Assembly (NCBI RefSeq): GCF_000003815.2
Contig: NC_049991.1
Location: forward strand, 15,270,202 to 15,334,201
DNA: 64,000 nt
Source of the DNA: Branchiostoma floridae
Lineage: Eukaryota; Chordata; Leptocardii; Amphioxiformes; Branchiostomatidae
Direction: 5' to 3'
The notes beneath the pieces are model-generated. The model was not told where the DNA came from. It did no database searches and saw only the letters and a program-made list of their open reading frames with translations. The translations under genes and the position numbers were made by a program. Positions 36,847-56,700 of this stretch are shown here, piece after piece (the stretch's first letter is position 1; each line of letters opens with the position of its first letter).

Positions 36847-37510
36847 CCCTGTTCATACTAGGATTCGCGTATCGGGATATATCCGGATACAGCGTAAATC
36901 AGGATATATCCATTTGCGTTCATACTAGGGTTAACGAATCCAGATATGATATTCGTGTCCAAAATAAGATCCGGATATATCCTAATTACACCATCTGATG
37001 CTGCTTGGTGAAGTCCAACTTAACTCTTAAGTAGTGTTTGCTTTGGTGTAGCATGGTAGGGGTGAGGCGACGAGCTACGTCGTGCACTTGAAAGAAGGAA
37101 ATAACGTTTTTGCAAGACTACAAGTGTCTAAATGTCTTCACGCCGTACTAGAAAATTTAGAAATGACCGTTTATTCTTAACTGACAGTTCTAGAATGTTC
37201 TTTAGAACAGGTGTTCGTACCTGCCAGGTGGCAACACCTACAACGCAGCCCGTTGCCTCATCCTTACCATGCTACACCAAGCAAACGCTACTTAAGAGTT
37301 AAGTTTGACGTCAGATCCAACAGCGAATCCGGATACGTGAATCCTATTGTGTTCACACCAGGGTTCACCCCACAGCGAATCCGGATAAATCCACCCCCAT
37401 ATGTGGATTCAGGGTATCCGGATATATCCCATAAAGATCCGGATTTGGGCCGTTCATACCAGGGTTCGCGACTCAGCGAATCCGGATACGCGAATCCTGG
37501 TATGAACGGG
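36847..37510. mobile_element. 664-bp foldback (long palindromic) DNA element
   Basis: The ends are inverted: CCCTGTTCATACTAGGATTCGCG on the left, mirrored by CGCGAATCCTGGTATGAACGGG on the right. Inner arms are also inverted, with AACTTAACTCTTAAGTAG and GTGTAGCATGGTA at about 37018-37050 matching the complement near 37266-37305. Sub-terminal units of the type GTTCA(T/C)AC(T/C)AGGGTT followed by CGAATCCGGATA recur several times. The open frame of 116 codons here is an artefact of these repeats. A TTTGGC hexamer flanks both sides and is a possible, unproven target duplication. Confidence 0.8.
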
Positions 37511-37689
37511 GTGTTTGGCTCTGACAACTTTTTTAACTACCAGTATCTCCCTGCTAAGTAATGATGTAACAATACAATACGAATCTGGTGCATGGATGAG
37601 AACACAGCTGGAAGAAGGTGAAGGCATCTTCTGAGTTAGCCACTGTTCCCGACAGTTGTTACAACAGTTAGATACGATCCATTGAAAGT

Positions 37690-39083
37690 TCATGCAGCAT
37701 TGGGCAGTTCCTCCTTTTCCTTCTCTTCCTCATGCTTTTCTTTGTCCTGATTAGGTTCCACATTGTCTTTGGCTGGTGCTACTGTCACAGCAGTTCCTTG
37801 GAAATGATCCTGGAGTAAAAAAAAAATCCAAGCTGTTAAAACAAGCTTTATCATCAAAAGCAATTAGTTAAAGCCTAACATTAAGGCTACAAAACTTTGA
37901 CTTGACGTTGACTTTATTGCAATTGTAAACAGTATAATACACATGGGTCACAGGCAGCAATCGCTGATGTTGTGACACACATTAAGAAAAAGACATAACA
38001 ATCAATAAATAGGTCTAAAATATCATCTACATGTAAGATACTCGTATTATCAAGCAGTCCACACAAAACATTCAAACAGTAGGAGAGAGTACCTGAAGAC
38101 GAGATTTAACAGTTGTGAACATTTCATGGCCGTGGCACACAACAAACCAGGAGGCAGACACGGTAAGGGTCAGCAAGATGGCGACAAACGCAGCTCCGGA
38201 CAATACTCCAGCCAGGACCAGGCAAGCAGCGGTCAGCAGAAATCCTGTAAAAAAGTCTTGTTATTAAATCTTCATGTGGAATATTTAGTACATAAAACAT
38301 TCCACTAGCATCTATGTTGATAGCATGATCTGTTACCCATTTTAGCCATTTTTTTACCCATTCTTATCATGTGCGGGCTTATCGTGTGAAAAGTTGTTTT
38401 AAGGTATACCTGTTATCTAACAGCTGCCTTTAAAGCTGTGTACCTAAACAATAAGATTGCCCCTCTTTGGAAAAAAATGTTACCTTCCAACACCAGGAAT
38501 CCGCTGAAGGTGAAGATGAGGCTGCCGAGAACAAAGAACAGGAACATCAGGAATGGCATTGTTCCCATGGCAACCACCAGGGTCAGGAACAGGGTCCAGA
38601 CAGGGTTCTCATTTGCATACTGTATAGACTGCTGTACCTGTTGAACAAGAATACATTATGCTAATGATGTTTTGTTGAGGGATGTTCGTTTTGTTGATAT
38701 TATCTGCACTACCCATTATGCCTAGGAAATGAGGGTCTTCATACAATATCATGTCATTTTTGTCCAGTAATATTCTTACTATCAGTTCAGTTCAGTTCTT
38801 ACTATTCAAAGATAAAAGTTCTTTTATATGATTAAGTCTACACCTCGGGTTCTATGTTCCCTTATAACCCTTTAAATCACAGGGGATTCCAAACAGCATA
38901 TGGGGTGCAGCATAGGGGTGTTGGAACTGGGACATAAGAAACATAGGGATGCTGGTACAGGGCTGTCGCCTATACATATGTAGCTACATGTACCTGCTGA
39001 CTTCTGTAGACCCTCTGCACCAGATCCTGTGTGCTGTTCCTCAGCTCCTGCAGACTGGTCCCTACACTTTCACTACCCATCAT
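37690..39083 (-). CDS. LDAF1: Lipid droplet assembly factor 1 (LDAF1/promethin, TMEM159)
   Basis: Four coding exons on the minus strand: 38994-39083, 38484-38637, 38093-38244, 37690-37809. All are GT-AG and in phase, giving 171 aa (human 161). It starts MMGSESVGTSLQELRNSTQD. Two long hydrophobic hairpins follow, covering about 45-80 (VWTLFLTLVVAMGTMPFLMF onward) and 82-115 (GFLLTAACLVLAGVL, VAILLTLTVSASWFVV). Residues 133-171 are a charged Glu/Lys-rich tail ending ELPNAA. Paired hydrophobic hairpins without a signal peptide, and the order NPVWTLF...FLVLEGFLL, match promethin, the seipin partner that marks sites of lipid droplet formation in the ER. A second ATG directly follows the first. Non-coding 5' exons are likely (acceptor near 39128, donor at about 39453). 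Confidence 0.8.
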
Positions 39084-39452
39084 TCACTCCTTTGGCTGCC
39101 AATTTTATCGTAAATGTAACTAGTTACCTGCAAAAGAAGAATATGATTTGATGATAATTAGACTTCAGGCGAACATCGTTATTGGTTATTTCAATCCTTT
39201 ATCTGCCTTTTTTTTTTTTTCAAATTAAAAGGGAGTTAGAGCAATATTAAAAGAGGTTAGATGTCCTTGGTTTATATTTAATAGCTAACGTTACATCATC
39301 TTCCTGCTTTAATAAATAAAGACCTTTATTGCAATATGTATAACGTTAGATATAGATGTAGTTATGAACCAGTCAAATTTCTCACATGACATGTTTTAAT
39401 AATAGCTGATAACGTTACAAGAGACTCAACTGTGTCTAGAATTATTATCTTA

Positions 39453-39780
39453 CCGCTTTTTGCCCAGCTGTCAGAGAGAAGTCACCTCCCTTCTTCTTCT
39501 TCCGCAAGGAGTGTACAAATGCACGTCCGCATTTGACATTGCATGGATGTTTATGTGAATGGACCAAACCATAACGTTACATTCGGCTTCCGGATTGTCC
39601 TGCGATGGATTCTCTTGCATTTTTATACATTAGAGTGTAAAGAGTGTGCTCAAAGTTTACCTTATGTGTAGCATATTAATTATTTTCTATAAATTTTCTA
39701 AGTTATCCGACATTATAATTCCAATTTACCAAACAATATTTTGTTCTTCCCCTCGGAGACATTGGACTTGTCCACACAAG
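39453..39780. promoter_or_regulatory. Putative bidirectional promoter of LDAF1 and YARS2
   Basis: The LDAF1 5' UTR donor (minus strand, GTAAGA at about 39453) and the YARS2 start codon at 39781 leave about 300 bp for both promoters. It contains scattered CpG (TCCGCATTTGAC, TTCGGCTTCCGG). CTTCCGG is an ETS-like site common in TATA-less divergent promoters of mitochondrial-protein genes. No TATA box was assigned. Confidence 0.5.
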
Positions 39781-47285
<7,505 letters not shown>

Positions 47286-47569
47286 CATGTCTCCATCAGC
47301 CACAGCTAACATAGGATCATCATAGGAAGAAAGATTTGGGGTCTACACAATGAAAACATGTTCTTAAATGGGACATAAGTAAAATCAGAAAACCACGTGT
47401 TGAAAAGAAGGATTTTTCTTCATAAGCAATAATGTGGCTTCCACTCTGCTGTCTTCATCATGATGCAGGACCTTATCATTTATGTGGAAGACTTCTAAGT
47501 CATGACCATATGGCTTAATTTGAGAAATTTGCTTCTATGTCTATGATACTACAAAATGTAAGTACATGT

Positions 47570-47695
47570 ACAATATATTAGCCTGGTATCCAGCCTTATA
47601 ATAGCTCCCGAGTCTCTTGTCCTCTCCTGATTTGCTTAGAAGACATAAGAGACTCAGGAGCTATAATACGGCTGGATACCAGGCTAACAATATAT
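47570..47695. mobile_element. 108-bp MITE with 9-bp target duplication
   Basis: The element at 47579-47686 starts TAGCCTGGTATCCAGCC and ends with its complement. The arms extend about 40 bp through AGCTCC(C/T)GAGTCTCTT. Direct repeats ACAATATAT (47570-47578 and 47687-47695) flank it. Confidence 0.88.
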
Positions 47696-48103
47696 AGCTA
47701 TCCAGCCCATTTGCAGGTCATTTGACCAGGTATCAATATCAAGATTATGTTTGAGGATTCAGAAATAATGACCAAGAGACAATTTTGTTCCTCATCTTAC
47801 TTTATTCTGGAAGCTCAGCACACTGCATTCATAACAGTGTGCCAGACCCGTCCCATGAGCCAGGTTCGGGACAGACAGTACCTAATACAGCTAGTACAGC
47901 ACTCTACAGTCCAAGTGGTCAAGAAAAATACTATCATCTCTTTGGAAAGTAAACTTCTAGAGTAAATATCTGAATAAATATTGTAAATACATTGATGTCA
48001 TGCTTCAGGATTACTTTGTTGTATTTACTATTACTATGCCTTTTCTCAACTTTTGTCACTTTCATTGAAGACAAATAAACAGATTCTATGGCCATCTATC
48101 TAC

Positions 48104-48322
48104 TAACGCTAGTTCACCTTTATCCGCAGGGTGTCCTATATCCATTGTATTTAACAATATGCTATTTAGGGATATCAAGCCGACGGACGACGATTTCAAA
48201 TTGCAATTTTTCTTAAATACTGCAGTTTGAAACCACAGTCCGTCGACGTGACATCCCTGAATACCCCACTTTTAAATACTACGGATAAAGGTCACTCCGC
48301 GGATAAAGGTGAACTAACGTTA
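48104..48322. mobile_element. 203-bp palindromic MITE with 8-bp target duplication
   Basis: Body 48112-48314 with imperfect arms of about 100 bp. The left end is GTTCACCTTTATCCGC and the right end its complement, with CGACGGAC and TTTCAAA mirrored inside. The flanks are TAACGCTA and TAACGTTA, a duplication with one mismatch. Non-coding. Confidence 0.85.
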
Positions 48323-49179
48323 CAGTATATCACCTCGCCAAGATTACCTGGCCTGGCTTTATGAGAAGTGGGATGTACAAGTTATGTGCAGACAGAGGCA
48401 CACAGCGATGAGCAATTTGTTGCCAAACTGGCATCAGCTTAACTACAATATGGTACTATTACACGCTTTGCAGCACACAACAAAGTTTTCAGAAAACATT
48501 TCTCGTGAGGTAAAGAGCACAAATACTTACAACATTTTGAAAAGCATTGCTTGTCGGCTAAACAGTTAAATTGAACTACGCTTATTGAAATTTGGTTGCA
48601 CATTTACAAATGTTGAAGTGGTGTAAGTGTGATCATTAATTTGATTTGATATGATTTTTTTCTATCATTTGCAACAAATGAAAAGAAAACTAGCATTATA
48701 CATCCATGTATTATCTCCAAAGCAAAGGAAAATAGCACATCACACATAGAAATCTGCAATAACTTAGTGCTTGTTGGCAAGCAATTCAATCTATTACTTA
48801 CATGGCGTTTACCTTGAAATGATATAATCATATAACATACAAATTATAATCTGAAGCTTGCAGCCTTACACAACAATTCTAACTGTCCTATCTCACACAT
48901 TGTCAGCTTTCCACATGTTCTACACACGTTTACATTTTCCCCTCATCACGAGCATGTCACACAAACATGGCTAACCACTCTAGCAGCAACTGTCCATACA
49001 TGTCACCACAGCACCTATCTTACTACATGCTTAAGTTACAGAGTTTACAACCTTCATGGAATGTACCATTTTTACTCATGAGGTCTCAAAGGATTTAGTT
49101 CAATAAAAACAAAACATTTCCACCTTTGGGCTTTGTACCCAAATAATAGATTTAACTCAATACATAAGTTTCTCAAGCA

Positions 49180-49260
49180 ACTAAATAAGTTTTGGCAGTT
49201 TTCAAAACAGATCCAGTTGCTTGAGTAACTTTTGTTTCACTATCTCATTACCTGAATGTC
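49180..49260. repeat. Palindromic repeat R4, copy 1
   Basis: CTCAAGCAACTAAATAAG faces CCAGTTGCTTGAGTAACTTT, followed by TTACCTGAATGTC. It has the same layout as the copies at 52366, 60687 and 61637. Confidence 0.65.
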
Positions 49261-50750
49261 CAGTCTATATCAATGTGATAGTGAAGGTACCTTGCTGAAA
49301 AGCGATATGATAAAGAGATGTAAAGTTACACATAAAAAACTTGCTTTTTTTAATCTCTGCTTTTAGAGCAAAAGCTACTTTGTCTGCCAAATCTGCAGCT
49401 TTAACAGGGAATGTTGTTTACTAGCACCATACCAAACCTACTTCTTAAGTCTATTATTTACATGAATTATACCTGACTCTCTCATACTATCAGGTCACAT
49501 GAATGAGAAGTGGTCAACCAATGAAATATAAATTTACAACTGAACATTTCAATCTGTACCTTGTTTACAATCAATAAATCTTTACATCAATATATGAAGA
49601 TATGATAATGATATATTATGTCATACATAATGGTATTATGTCACCCTAACAAAGAGGCAAAGAAATACATTCTTATTTTACATGTACTTTAGCCGAGCTC
49701 ACGCTCGAACCAGACTTTAAAGTGTTCTTGATGTTGCCCTATCCTACATTCTGGTAGCATCTATACTTTGTAAGTAATCGTAATCGTATGACAATCGATT
49801 AAGGGCAAGGACTTCTTGTTCTCTCTGTTCCTCAGAACTGCTGACAGAACAAATTCTAAGATTGTCCCATTGTCTAGTTGGTACTTACAGGTCTAGTCAA
49901 TGGCCTATTCCAGGACTGCCCTATCAACTATATGATATATATGACTTGTGTCTTTCTCCAGGTTTCTGGCAAGGTCTATCATGGATAACTATTGACACTT
50001 TTTGGAACCCTTCCAATAAAACTTCAGATTGACAACCCCATCAGAAGCATCAATCCATATTTTACAGAGTTTCCCAGTGCAATTGGCTTTCATCAGTTCA
50101 TGTTGCCAATTTTTGTGAGTGATTTCAGTGGAAGTGAGCAGGTAAAGTACAGCAGAGGGAGCCATTGAGGAATGATTTTTTAGTGTTTGAATTTCACAAT
50201 GTGATGTTGTAATGTTCAACCAAAGGTAGAGCTATGCAAGGTGTATTTGTACAGTAATAAATGGAAACAGTCATTCTCTTTTAGATTAAACGGATCCTTT
50301 TTACACCTATCAATTTCTCAGAAAAATGTATTTTCACTTATGAAAATTTGCTTTGCTTCCTGTCTTCATTGTGCAGATCTGATAATAAAAAGGAATGTGT
50401 AAATTGAGCATTGAAAGAAATAGACAATAACTGTATCTGGTGTAAATTTACATATTTATCAGCTGTTTAACCCCCTCTATGCTACTTCTGCTGTGAAGAA
50501 TACAACTTTGATGCAAAGATGAGCATAGCAGAGATCTAGCTTAAAAACTGTTCTAATGTCATGAGGAATAGCGACAGAATGATAATAACTTTATTAATAA
50601 GTGTTGCTCTGCTAATAAGAAGGAACTATTGTTCACAATTCATTCTTGCCTTAAAAACTATCAATACCTTGATCTGATTACTGATAGACTTATTCTTTGA
50701 TTTTATTTACCTCATAACTCACTGATTTGTGTAAATATGTCCAGTTATTA

Positions 50751-53700
50751 CTAGAAGAATTTTTCGGGGAAGATCTTGTTGGTGAGTGGTTTCTCCTGCT
50801 GTGGCGAGACCCCGCCGTAGGGACATCCGTCCTCGTTGTGACACCCCGTACACTCCACGGTGGGCACGTGCCCGCTGTCCCACATGCCCGGTCCGCAAGT
50901 CTTGCACAGGCCGTGGAGGGTGCAGGGAATTCTGGGAAGGAGGCGGAACTGGTGCAGCAGACCTCGAGCCTAGAGGGCGAAACATGTTTGTGTGTTGGTT
51001 TGAATGAGGTTTCTATAGGGGAACATGCAACTCCAGCATCCTTTCTGAAGTTGTGGCATACGCGTGTACAGTTGACTTGAGGTTGCCCACTCTCATTTAG
51101 AAATTTCACCTTCCTCAAGACCAAGTCCCCATTCACATGCATCCAAATCTAGATTACTGAAGTGGTGCTTCTTCATGTAATGTTTCACCTTTCTCAAAAC
51201 TTCATTCCCAATTTACATGCATGACCTAATTGCTGCATGTGGAACAGCCTATCTTCTTCATGTAACATTTCAAATACTTGAATCATTTCCCCATTATTTC
51301 TCCTTCATTTTCTTAAAACATCTTAATACATTAAGAAACTGTTACCTTTCTCAAGACCACATCCCCGTTCATATGCATGGCCAGGTTGCTGAAGTGGAGC
51401 AGCATCTCGTCTGACGGCAGCTTCTGCTGGACCAAATCGTCCCCGTACACAGCAATGATGGCCAGGCAGATGAACAGGTGGAAGTAGTCGGTCTGGTAGT
51501 GGGCCCAGCAGGCCTCCCACATCCTCAGGGCATCCGCCTCTGGAAACTCCCTCTGGTGGGACAAAATAGTATTGCAGTTGTGTGTCAGCTTTTATGTTGT
51601 TGTTGTCCACGCTAGACGTGGTCTCTTGGTGCTGAGTAACACATGGTTCGTAACTCTCTGAAATACTTTTTAGCTAGGATTTTATCATGGGGGTCCAAAT
51701 CTCTCTCTCTCTAAAACACTTTTTAGCTTTTAGCTAGGATTTTATCATGGGGGTCCAAATTTCTTGCCATGCGGTGAGCACTGCAGGCATATTTTAGGCA
51801 GGAGTATTTTAGAGGGTCTGTGGAAATCTGCTGTTGGAAAATTTTGAAACTGGACTCTCTGAAACACTTTTCCCTGCATTTTGAGACACAAATTTTGTGG
51901 AATACAACAAAATTACTGTCAGACAGGTCACATGTGGCCTAGGAGCATCCCTGGTCAATCAGAACAGAAACGTTCCCCAAGGTAAGGGTATCTTTAGGTG
52001 TCCAGGGAGTCCAATTTCTTGTTACTTTTAGAACAGTTCGTCCAAATGATGCCTGGACACATGTCTGGCTAAAAGCTTGTTCAGCAATCTAGCTCATTGC
52101 ACTGACTCACTCTGTCGTCTTTAGCTGTCTTACCCAATTGCTGTGGGCACCACTTTTTACACGCGTGACGTCAACAATGGATCAAGGGCAGCTGGAAGTC
52201 GATTTCCTTTGGGATCAATGTCGTGATCTATCTTATGCATGGAAGTCACCCTCAATTCAGCAGATATTGAGAAATGCAACTTAGAATATATTATACACAT
52301 GTACAAGACTGCTGACATCACTGCTTCTTAACCACAGATATTGTGCTGAACTACACATCAAACTCAGCAAATAGCAATTACTCAAGCAACTGGATAAGGT
52401 TTTGGAAACCTTTTCATTTCAGGTAGAATACATTACCTTTCGTCAGTGACAGTGACAAAAGTCATATCCAGTTGCATGAGTAACTGCTATTTGGCATATA
52501 TTTTTACCTGAATGTCTAACCTTAATCAACATAGATTTGAGAGTGTTCTGGAAACGTAGTGCCTTGAGAATCAATATACATGTATCTTACAATATTAGTA
52601 TGATCTTGTACCTATAAAATGCATTCTATGCCTCCATGAATAATTCAAGATAGGTAAATCACTACACTGTATAACAAGGTTCTTTATGCATAACCACATG
52701 CTGCTACAGGAAGGTGACAGGCAGTCAGCTCCTGCATTGACATGCCGTTTTGAATACAGAAGCTTATACACCATTCCATGCCCTGTGGACAGAGATAGGC
52801 GAGTAAACTGACCTTGAAACAGAGCAGGATCCATCTATGACAGAAGAGAAGTTCCATGGCGTCCCCCAGGGTGACCAGGTGTTGGTAGAAGTTGGGCTGC
52901 ATCACTCTCAGCAGCTCCCGTAGGTACATCTAGGTGGGTAACAGAGACAAGAAACATTTCAGGTCTGTCAACAACTTTCTCAGAGGGCTGAAAGTATTGA
53001 TTTACAATTCATACAGCCACCCAAACATCTTCCTTTGGTGCAACTGACTCTCTGTTTGGCTGATAGCAGGTTAAAGGCCACATCCACAAATTTAAGTAGA
53101 CACCTCAGCCTAGTTTGGCAGAGCCTTTTAAAGGTATATTGTACCGGCCTCAGGTCTGCATATAGAAGAACTTGATTGCACAACAATTGTAGAGGATGCA
53201 ATGTGTGGCAACCTATACATACAACACAGTTCAACTACACAATTTGCTGATGTCTAACGATTCTAAGGAACTGATCTAATTCATGAATCGTAATAGTACA
53301 AACAACATATTTGGGAACACTATTATAATAGGAGAATGGAGTAGTAAAGAAGAGTTTCCTACCAGTTGCTTGTCCATGTCTGCGTCCGTGGGCGAGCTAA
53401 CAAAGATGGTGTTCTGCATCAATCCCACAAAGCACCAGAAGGCGTCGGCCTCGTCGTGTACCTCCACCAGTACCGGCGCCAGGAGGTCCGACATGCCCTG
53501 GGTGTACCCCATTGAGGGGTTGTAGTACGCGTAGTTCAACAGGATTTTCCTGAAAACAGAAATGGAAATACATTGATGAAGGCTTGGCATCCAGGTAGTA
53601 ATCATGCCACATCATCAACAATCAAAAGGCAAGATCATTGTTGAAGTAATTTAACTGTTATCCAACACAAAAATTGTACTCACCCAAATTTTCACCAGAC

Positions 53701-56700
53701 TGTTGCTGTTCAGTCAAAAATTTAGGTGAGTTTAATTTTTGTGTTGGATATTACAGTTAAATTACTTCAATAATGACTTCTACCAACACAGATGAACTTT
53801 CAATTTAAAAGGCAAGATCATTGAATTACAATTAGATGCCATTGGGAAATGCTAATTCATAGCCATACATCATAAATGCAACAAACACACAATAATTATA
53901 ACATAAGGCATGTGCACCTCCATCCAAGAGAGAATGAGTGAGAGTTTCAACATACAGTACTTTGTTTTGGGTTGTGCATTTATGTCTGGCACCACCGTTA
54001 CATAACAGAAATGTAAGTATCTGACAATGTATCACCATCCATGTACCTGACTTTCCAGCATGCACAGCATGGTCTGGTTGTGATTGCTTCTGCTATCTTA
54101 TCTATCTGACTAGCTGGACACATCCCTCTCCACAAATAGGAGAAGTGCTGGCACTCACCCAGATATCCACATGGCTACATATTGCTGTGCCTTGCTAAGT
54201 CCCATGAATTACAATGTCCTATCTTAGGGTCATACCTACAGTGCCAATTTCACATCGATTTCGTGATAGTATGCTTGCACATTGTGATATACAGTGGAAT
54301 TAACACATTTGTCAATGTGAAAGTAAAAGAGATAACTTCTAGATTCTATTCCTGATCCCATGTATATTTCTTGCAACATATCTCTCAAGAGCAAACTTTA
54401 TTGATTAAAATGCATCCAAAGTTCTGGACAGCGTTCAAAAAATAAAATTACTTTTTCCCAATCAATGCAATATCAATCATCCAAATTGTATGGCTAGACA
54501 CCATGTCTAAAAGCCTGTCGTGGAAGCATGAAATGTTGGATTGTGTATTACCTTGTGGCAGAGTCAAATAAGGAATAATATTACGTTCTATTTGTAACAA
54601 AAGTCTCTGTCGGCACAAGCATATCATTGATATGACAAGCACCCTTCTCAGCATTTTGTCTTCAGCCGGTAAGAACAAAATCGTGGATATCCATCATTTT
54701 ATAGATAGTACAAATTTCTAAATAGCCATGGCATACTAAAAGCACATACATGGCAAGCACTCCCAACCATACACATACTGTTAATCTTCAAACGATAATT
54801 GTTTCATTGTTGTGGTGTCTTCTCCACAGAAGCATTTAATTTTCGATTGCATTCGGCCATGTTGATTTGATTATATGGATGACATCCGTGCGCGCATCAA
54901 TTTCCATAAATAAAAAAAATTCCACCATGCTTTGAATCAATCGTACAAAGCAGCTGTAAAAGGAGCAAATACATGCCGTAGATTAAAAGAAAAATATATC
55001 GGGAAACATACACTAATTTCAACGTCAATTTCAATGTCAACGAAGAAGACTGTGAAAACAAAAATGACAAATCTATTGTTCAGTATTCAATATGCTGTGT
55101 TTGTCACTTCTTCAGCCTTCAGGACCACTTAGATTTCATAATGAATGCAACTTTTTTGGGGGGGGAGGGGGGCAAACTTTTCTTTTCATTCGTACGCTCG
55201 CATAAGTTTTGGGATTTCCATAGGATGTCATCCATAATCTATATTCTAATCAAATCAACATGTCCTTACTATTGTGAAACAGAATTTTTCAACATAAAAA
55301 CACCATGAAAATCTCTTGCTCCTACAACAAAATCAAAAGAAAAAAGGAGAATTTGCAGTACCTCATCATCTCCACATGCGGGTTGTTGTCGCCCTTGAAG
55401 TACGGGTTACTCCTGTCTGTCCGCACCACGTCTTTGTCCACAGTCACCTGCACCGTCCTCCAGAAGTGCTCCTTCTCCTCATCCGACATGGACAGTCTGG
55501 CCAACACATGCACAAACACATGGGAGAATCAAGGACTGATCATATAACATATTATAATTGTCAACACAATACTCACAATAGTTAACACTGCCCAAGAAGA
55601 TCACTCAGGCTGATAAAGATGGTCTACGTGGACTGGTGGTCACTTATACATAATGTAGAGAGGATTCTCAATGCTAAGAGTAGTAATTTCCATTATTTGA
55701 TTATACTGCTGCTGGACTCCGACTCACTGCTGCAGGGGTAGACAGCAGTCGGCTAAAGGTAATGGGAAAAATCATCACTTTTACAGGTTTAGTCACTTTT
55801 AAAGGCTTGATTGTATGCATGAATTACCACATGTACACAGTAGTTACATTGTACATGTATCTGTGCCTGACTCTGAGATATGGTACTGGGTGTTGCTGTA
55901 CAATATGTACGTGTATTGTCACGATAACAATCGGTCATCAAGGAGATATTCTAGAGGTAGTTATATACATGCAGATGGGAATACATCGGTTCAACAGCTG
56001 ACTGTCTCATACAGTTGAACTTCCTCTTTTCCCAATACTGTCTAACTCCGCAATCAATGATAATCCAGTACGCTATAGCTACCATATCTCAGCAGGGGGA
56101 ACATTAAGTTATCAAATTATTAAGCCTTTGAACCTCAAAAAACAAGTATGAATCAAAGAAAATAGCCCTATGACCCACTTAAAACCTAATTAATTTCTTG
56201 TAGCTGGAAAAGAGACACACACAGTGATGTATCAGCATAGTGTAACCTTCCAAGTCGTAGATTGTATACAGTAATATCAGACTGGCTGGTTTGGTGCTCA
56301 AGTCTAGTGCAGCACACCCTGTAAAACACCCAATCAAACGTGGAGGGCTCTAAAACACTCACACGGCGTCTCTCGTGTGCACCGCGGCGTGAAATTGGAT
56401 GGGATGGTGGGCGTGGGAGTTCATCGTAAAAACAGCCTAGCTGTAAACACAACGTTTACAGTATCATGGGGAACCATGAAATGGACGACCCTCCCTGCCG
56501 GATGTGGTACATGGGAAATGGGGACCTACACTCAGGAATTTCAAATTCTCAACTGTCCAAATCGTAAAATTAGAAGCACTATCTATGAAGATTGTACCTC
56601 CCCAAGACATTAGATTTTTATGAGACTTCCCCAAAAAATGTTTCAATGGGTGCTAGACTATTTGGCAGGCACTTGAGACATATTTCGTAACCCTGACTCA

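Larger units (their letters stand above)
47286..50750. other. YARS2 3' UTR and convergent spacer to TBC1D16
   Basis: Contains plus-strand AATAAA at about 47973 and 48074 as possible YARS2 poly(A) signals, and minus-strand AATAAA at 50702-50707 and 50589-50594 for TBC1D16. Two MITEs and one R4 repeat are listed separately. No other gene is seen. Confidence 0.5.

Noticed and set aside
37211-37561. 116-codon plus-strand frame
   Set aside because: It lies within the foldback element and encodes its repeated CGAATCCGGATA units.
50690-51142. 150-codon minus-strand frame as a separate gene
   Set aside because: It joins an exon-end copy, intron and an out-of-frame reading of the TBC1D16 last exon.
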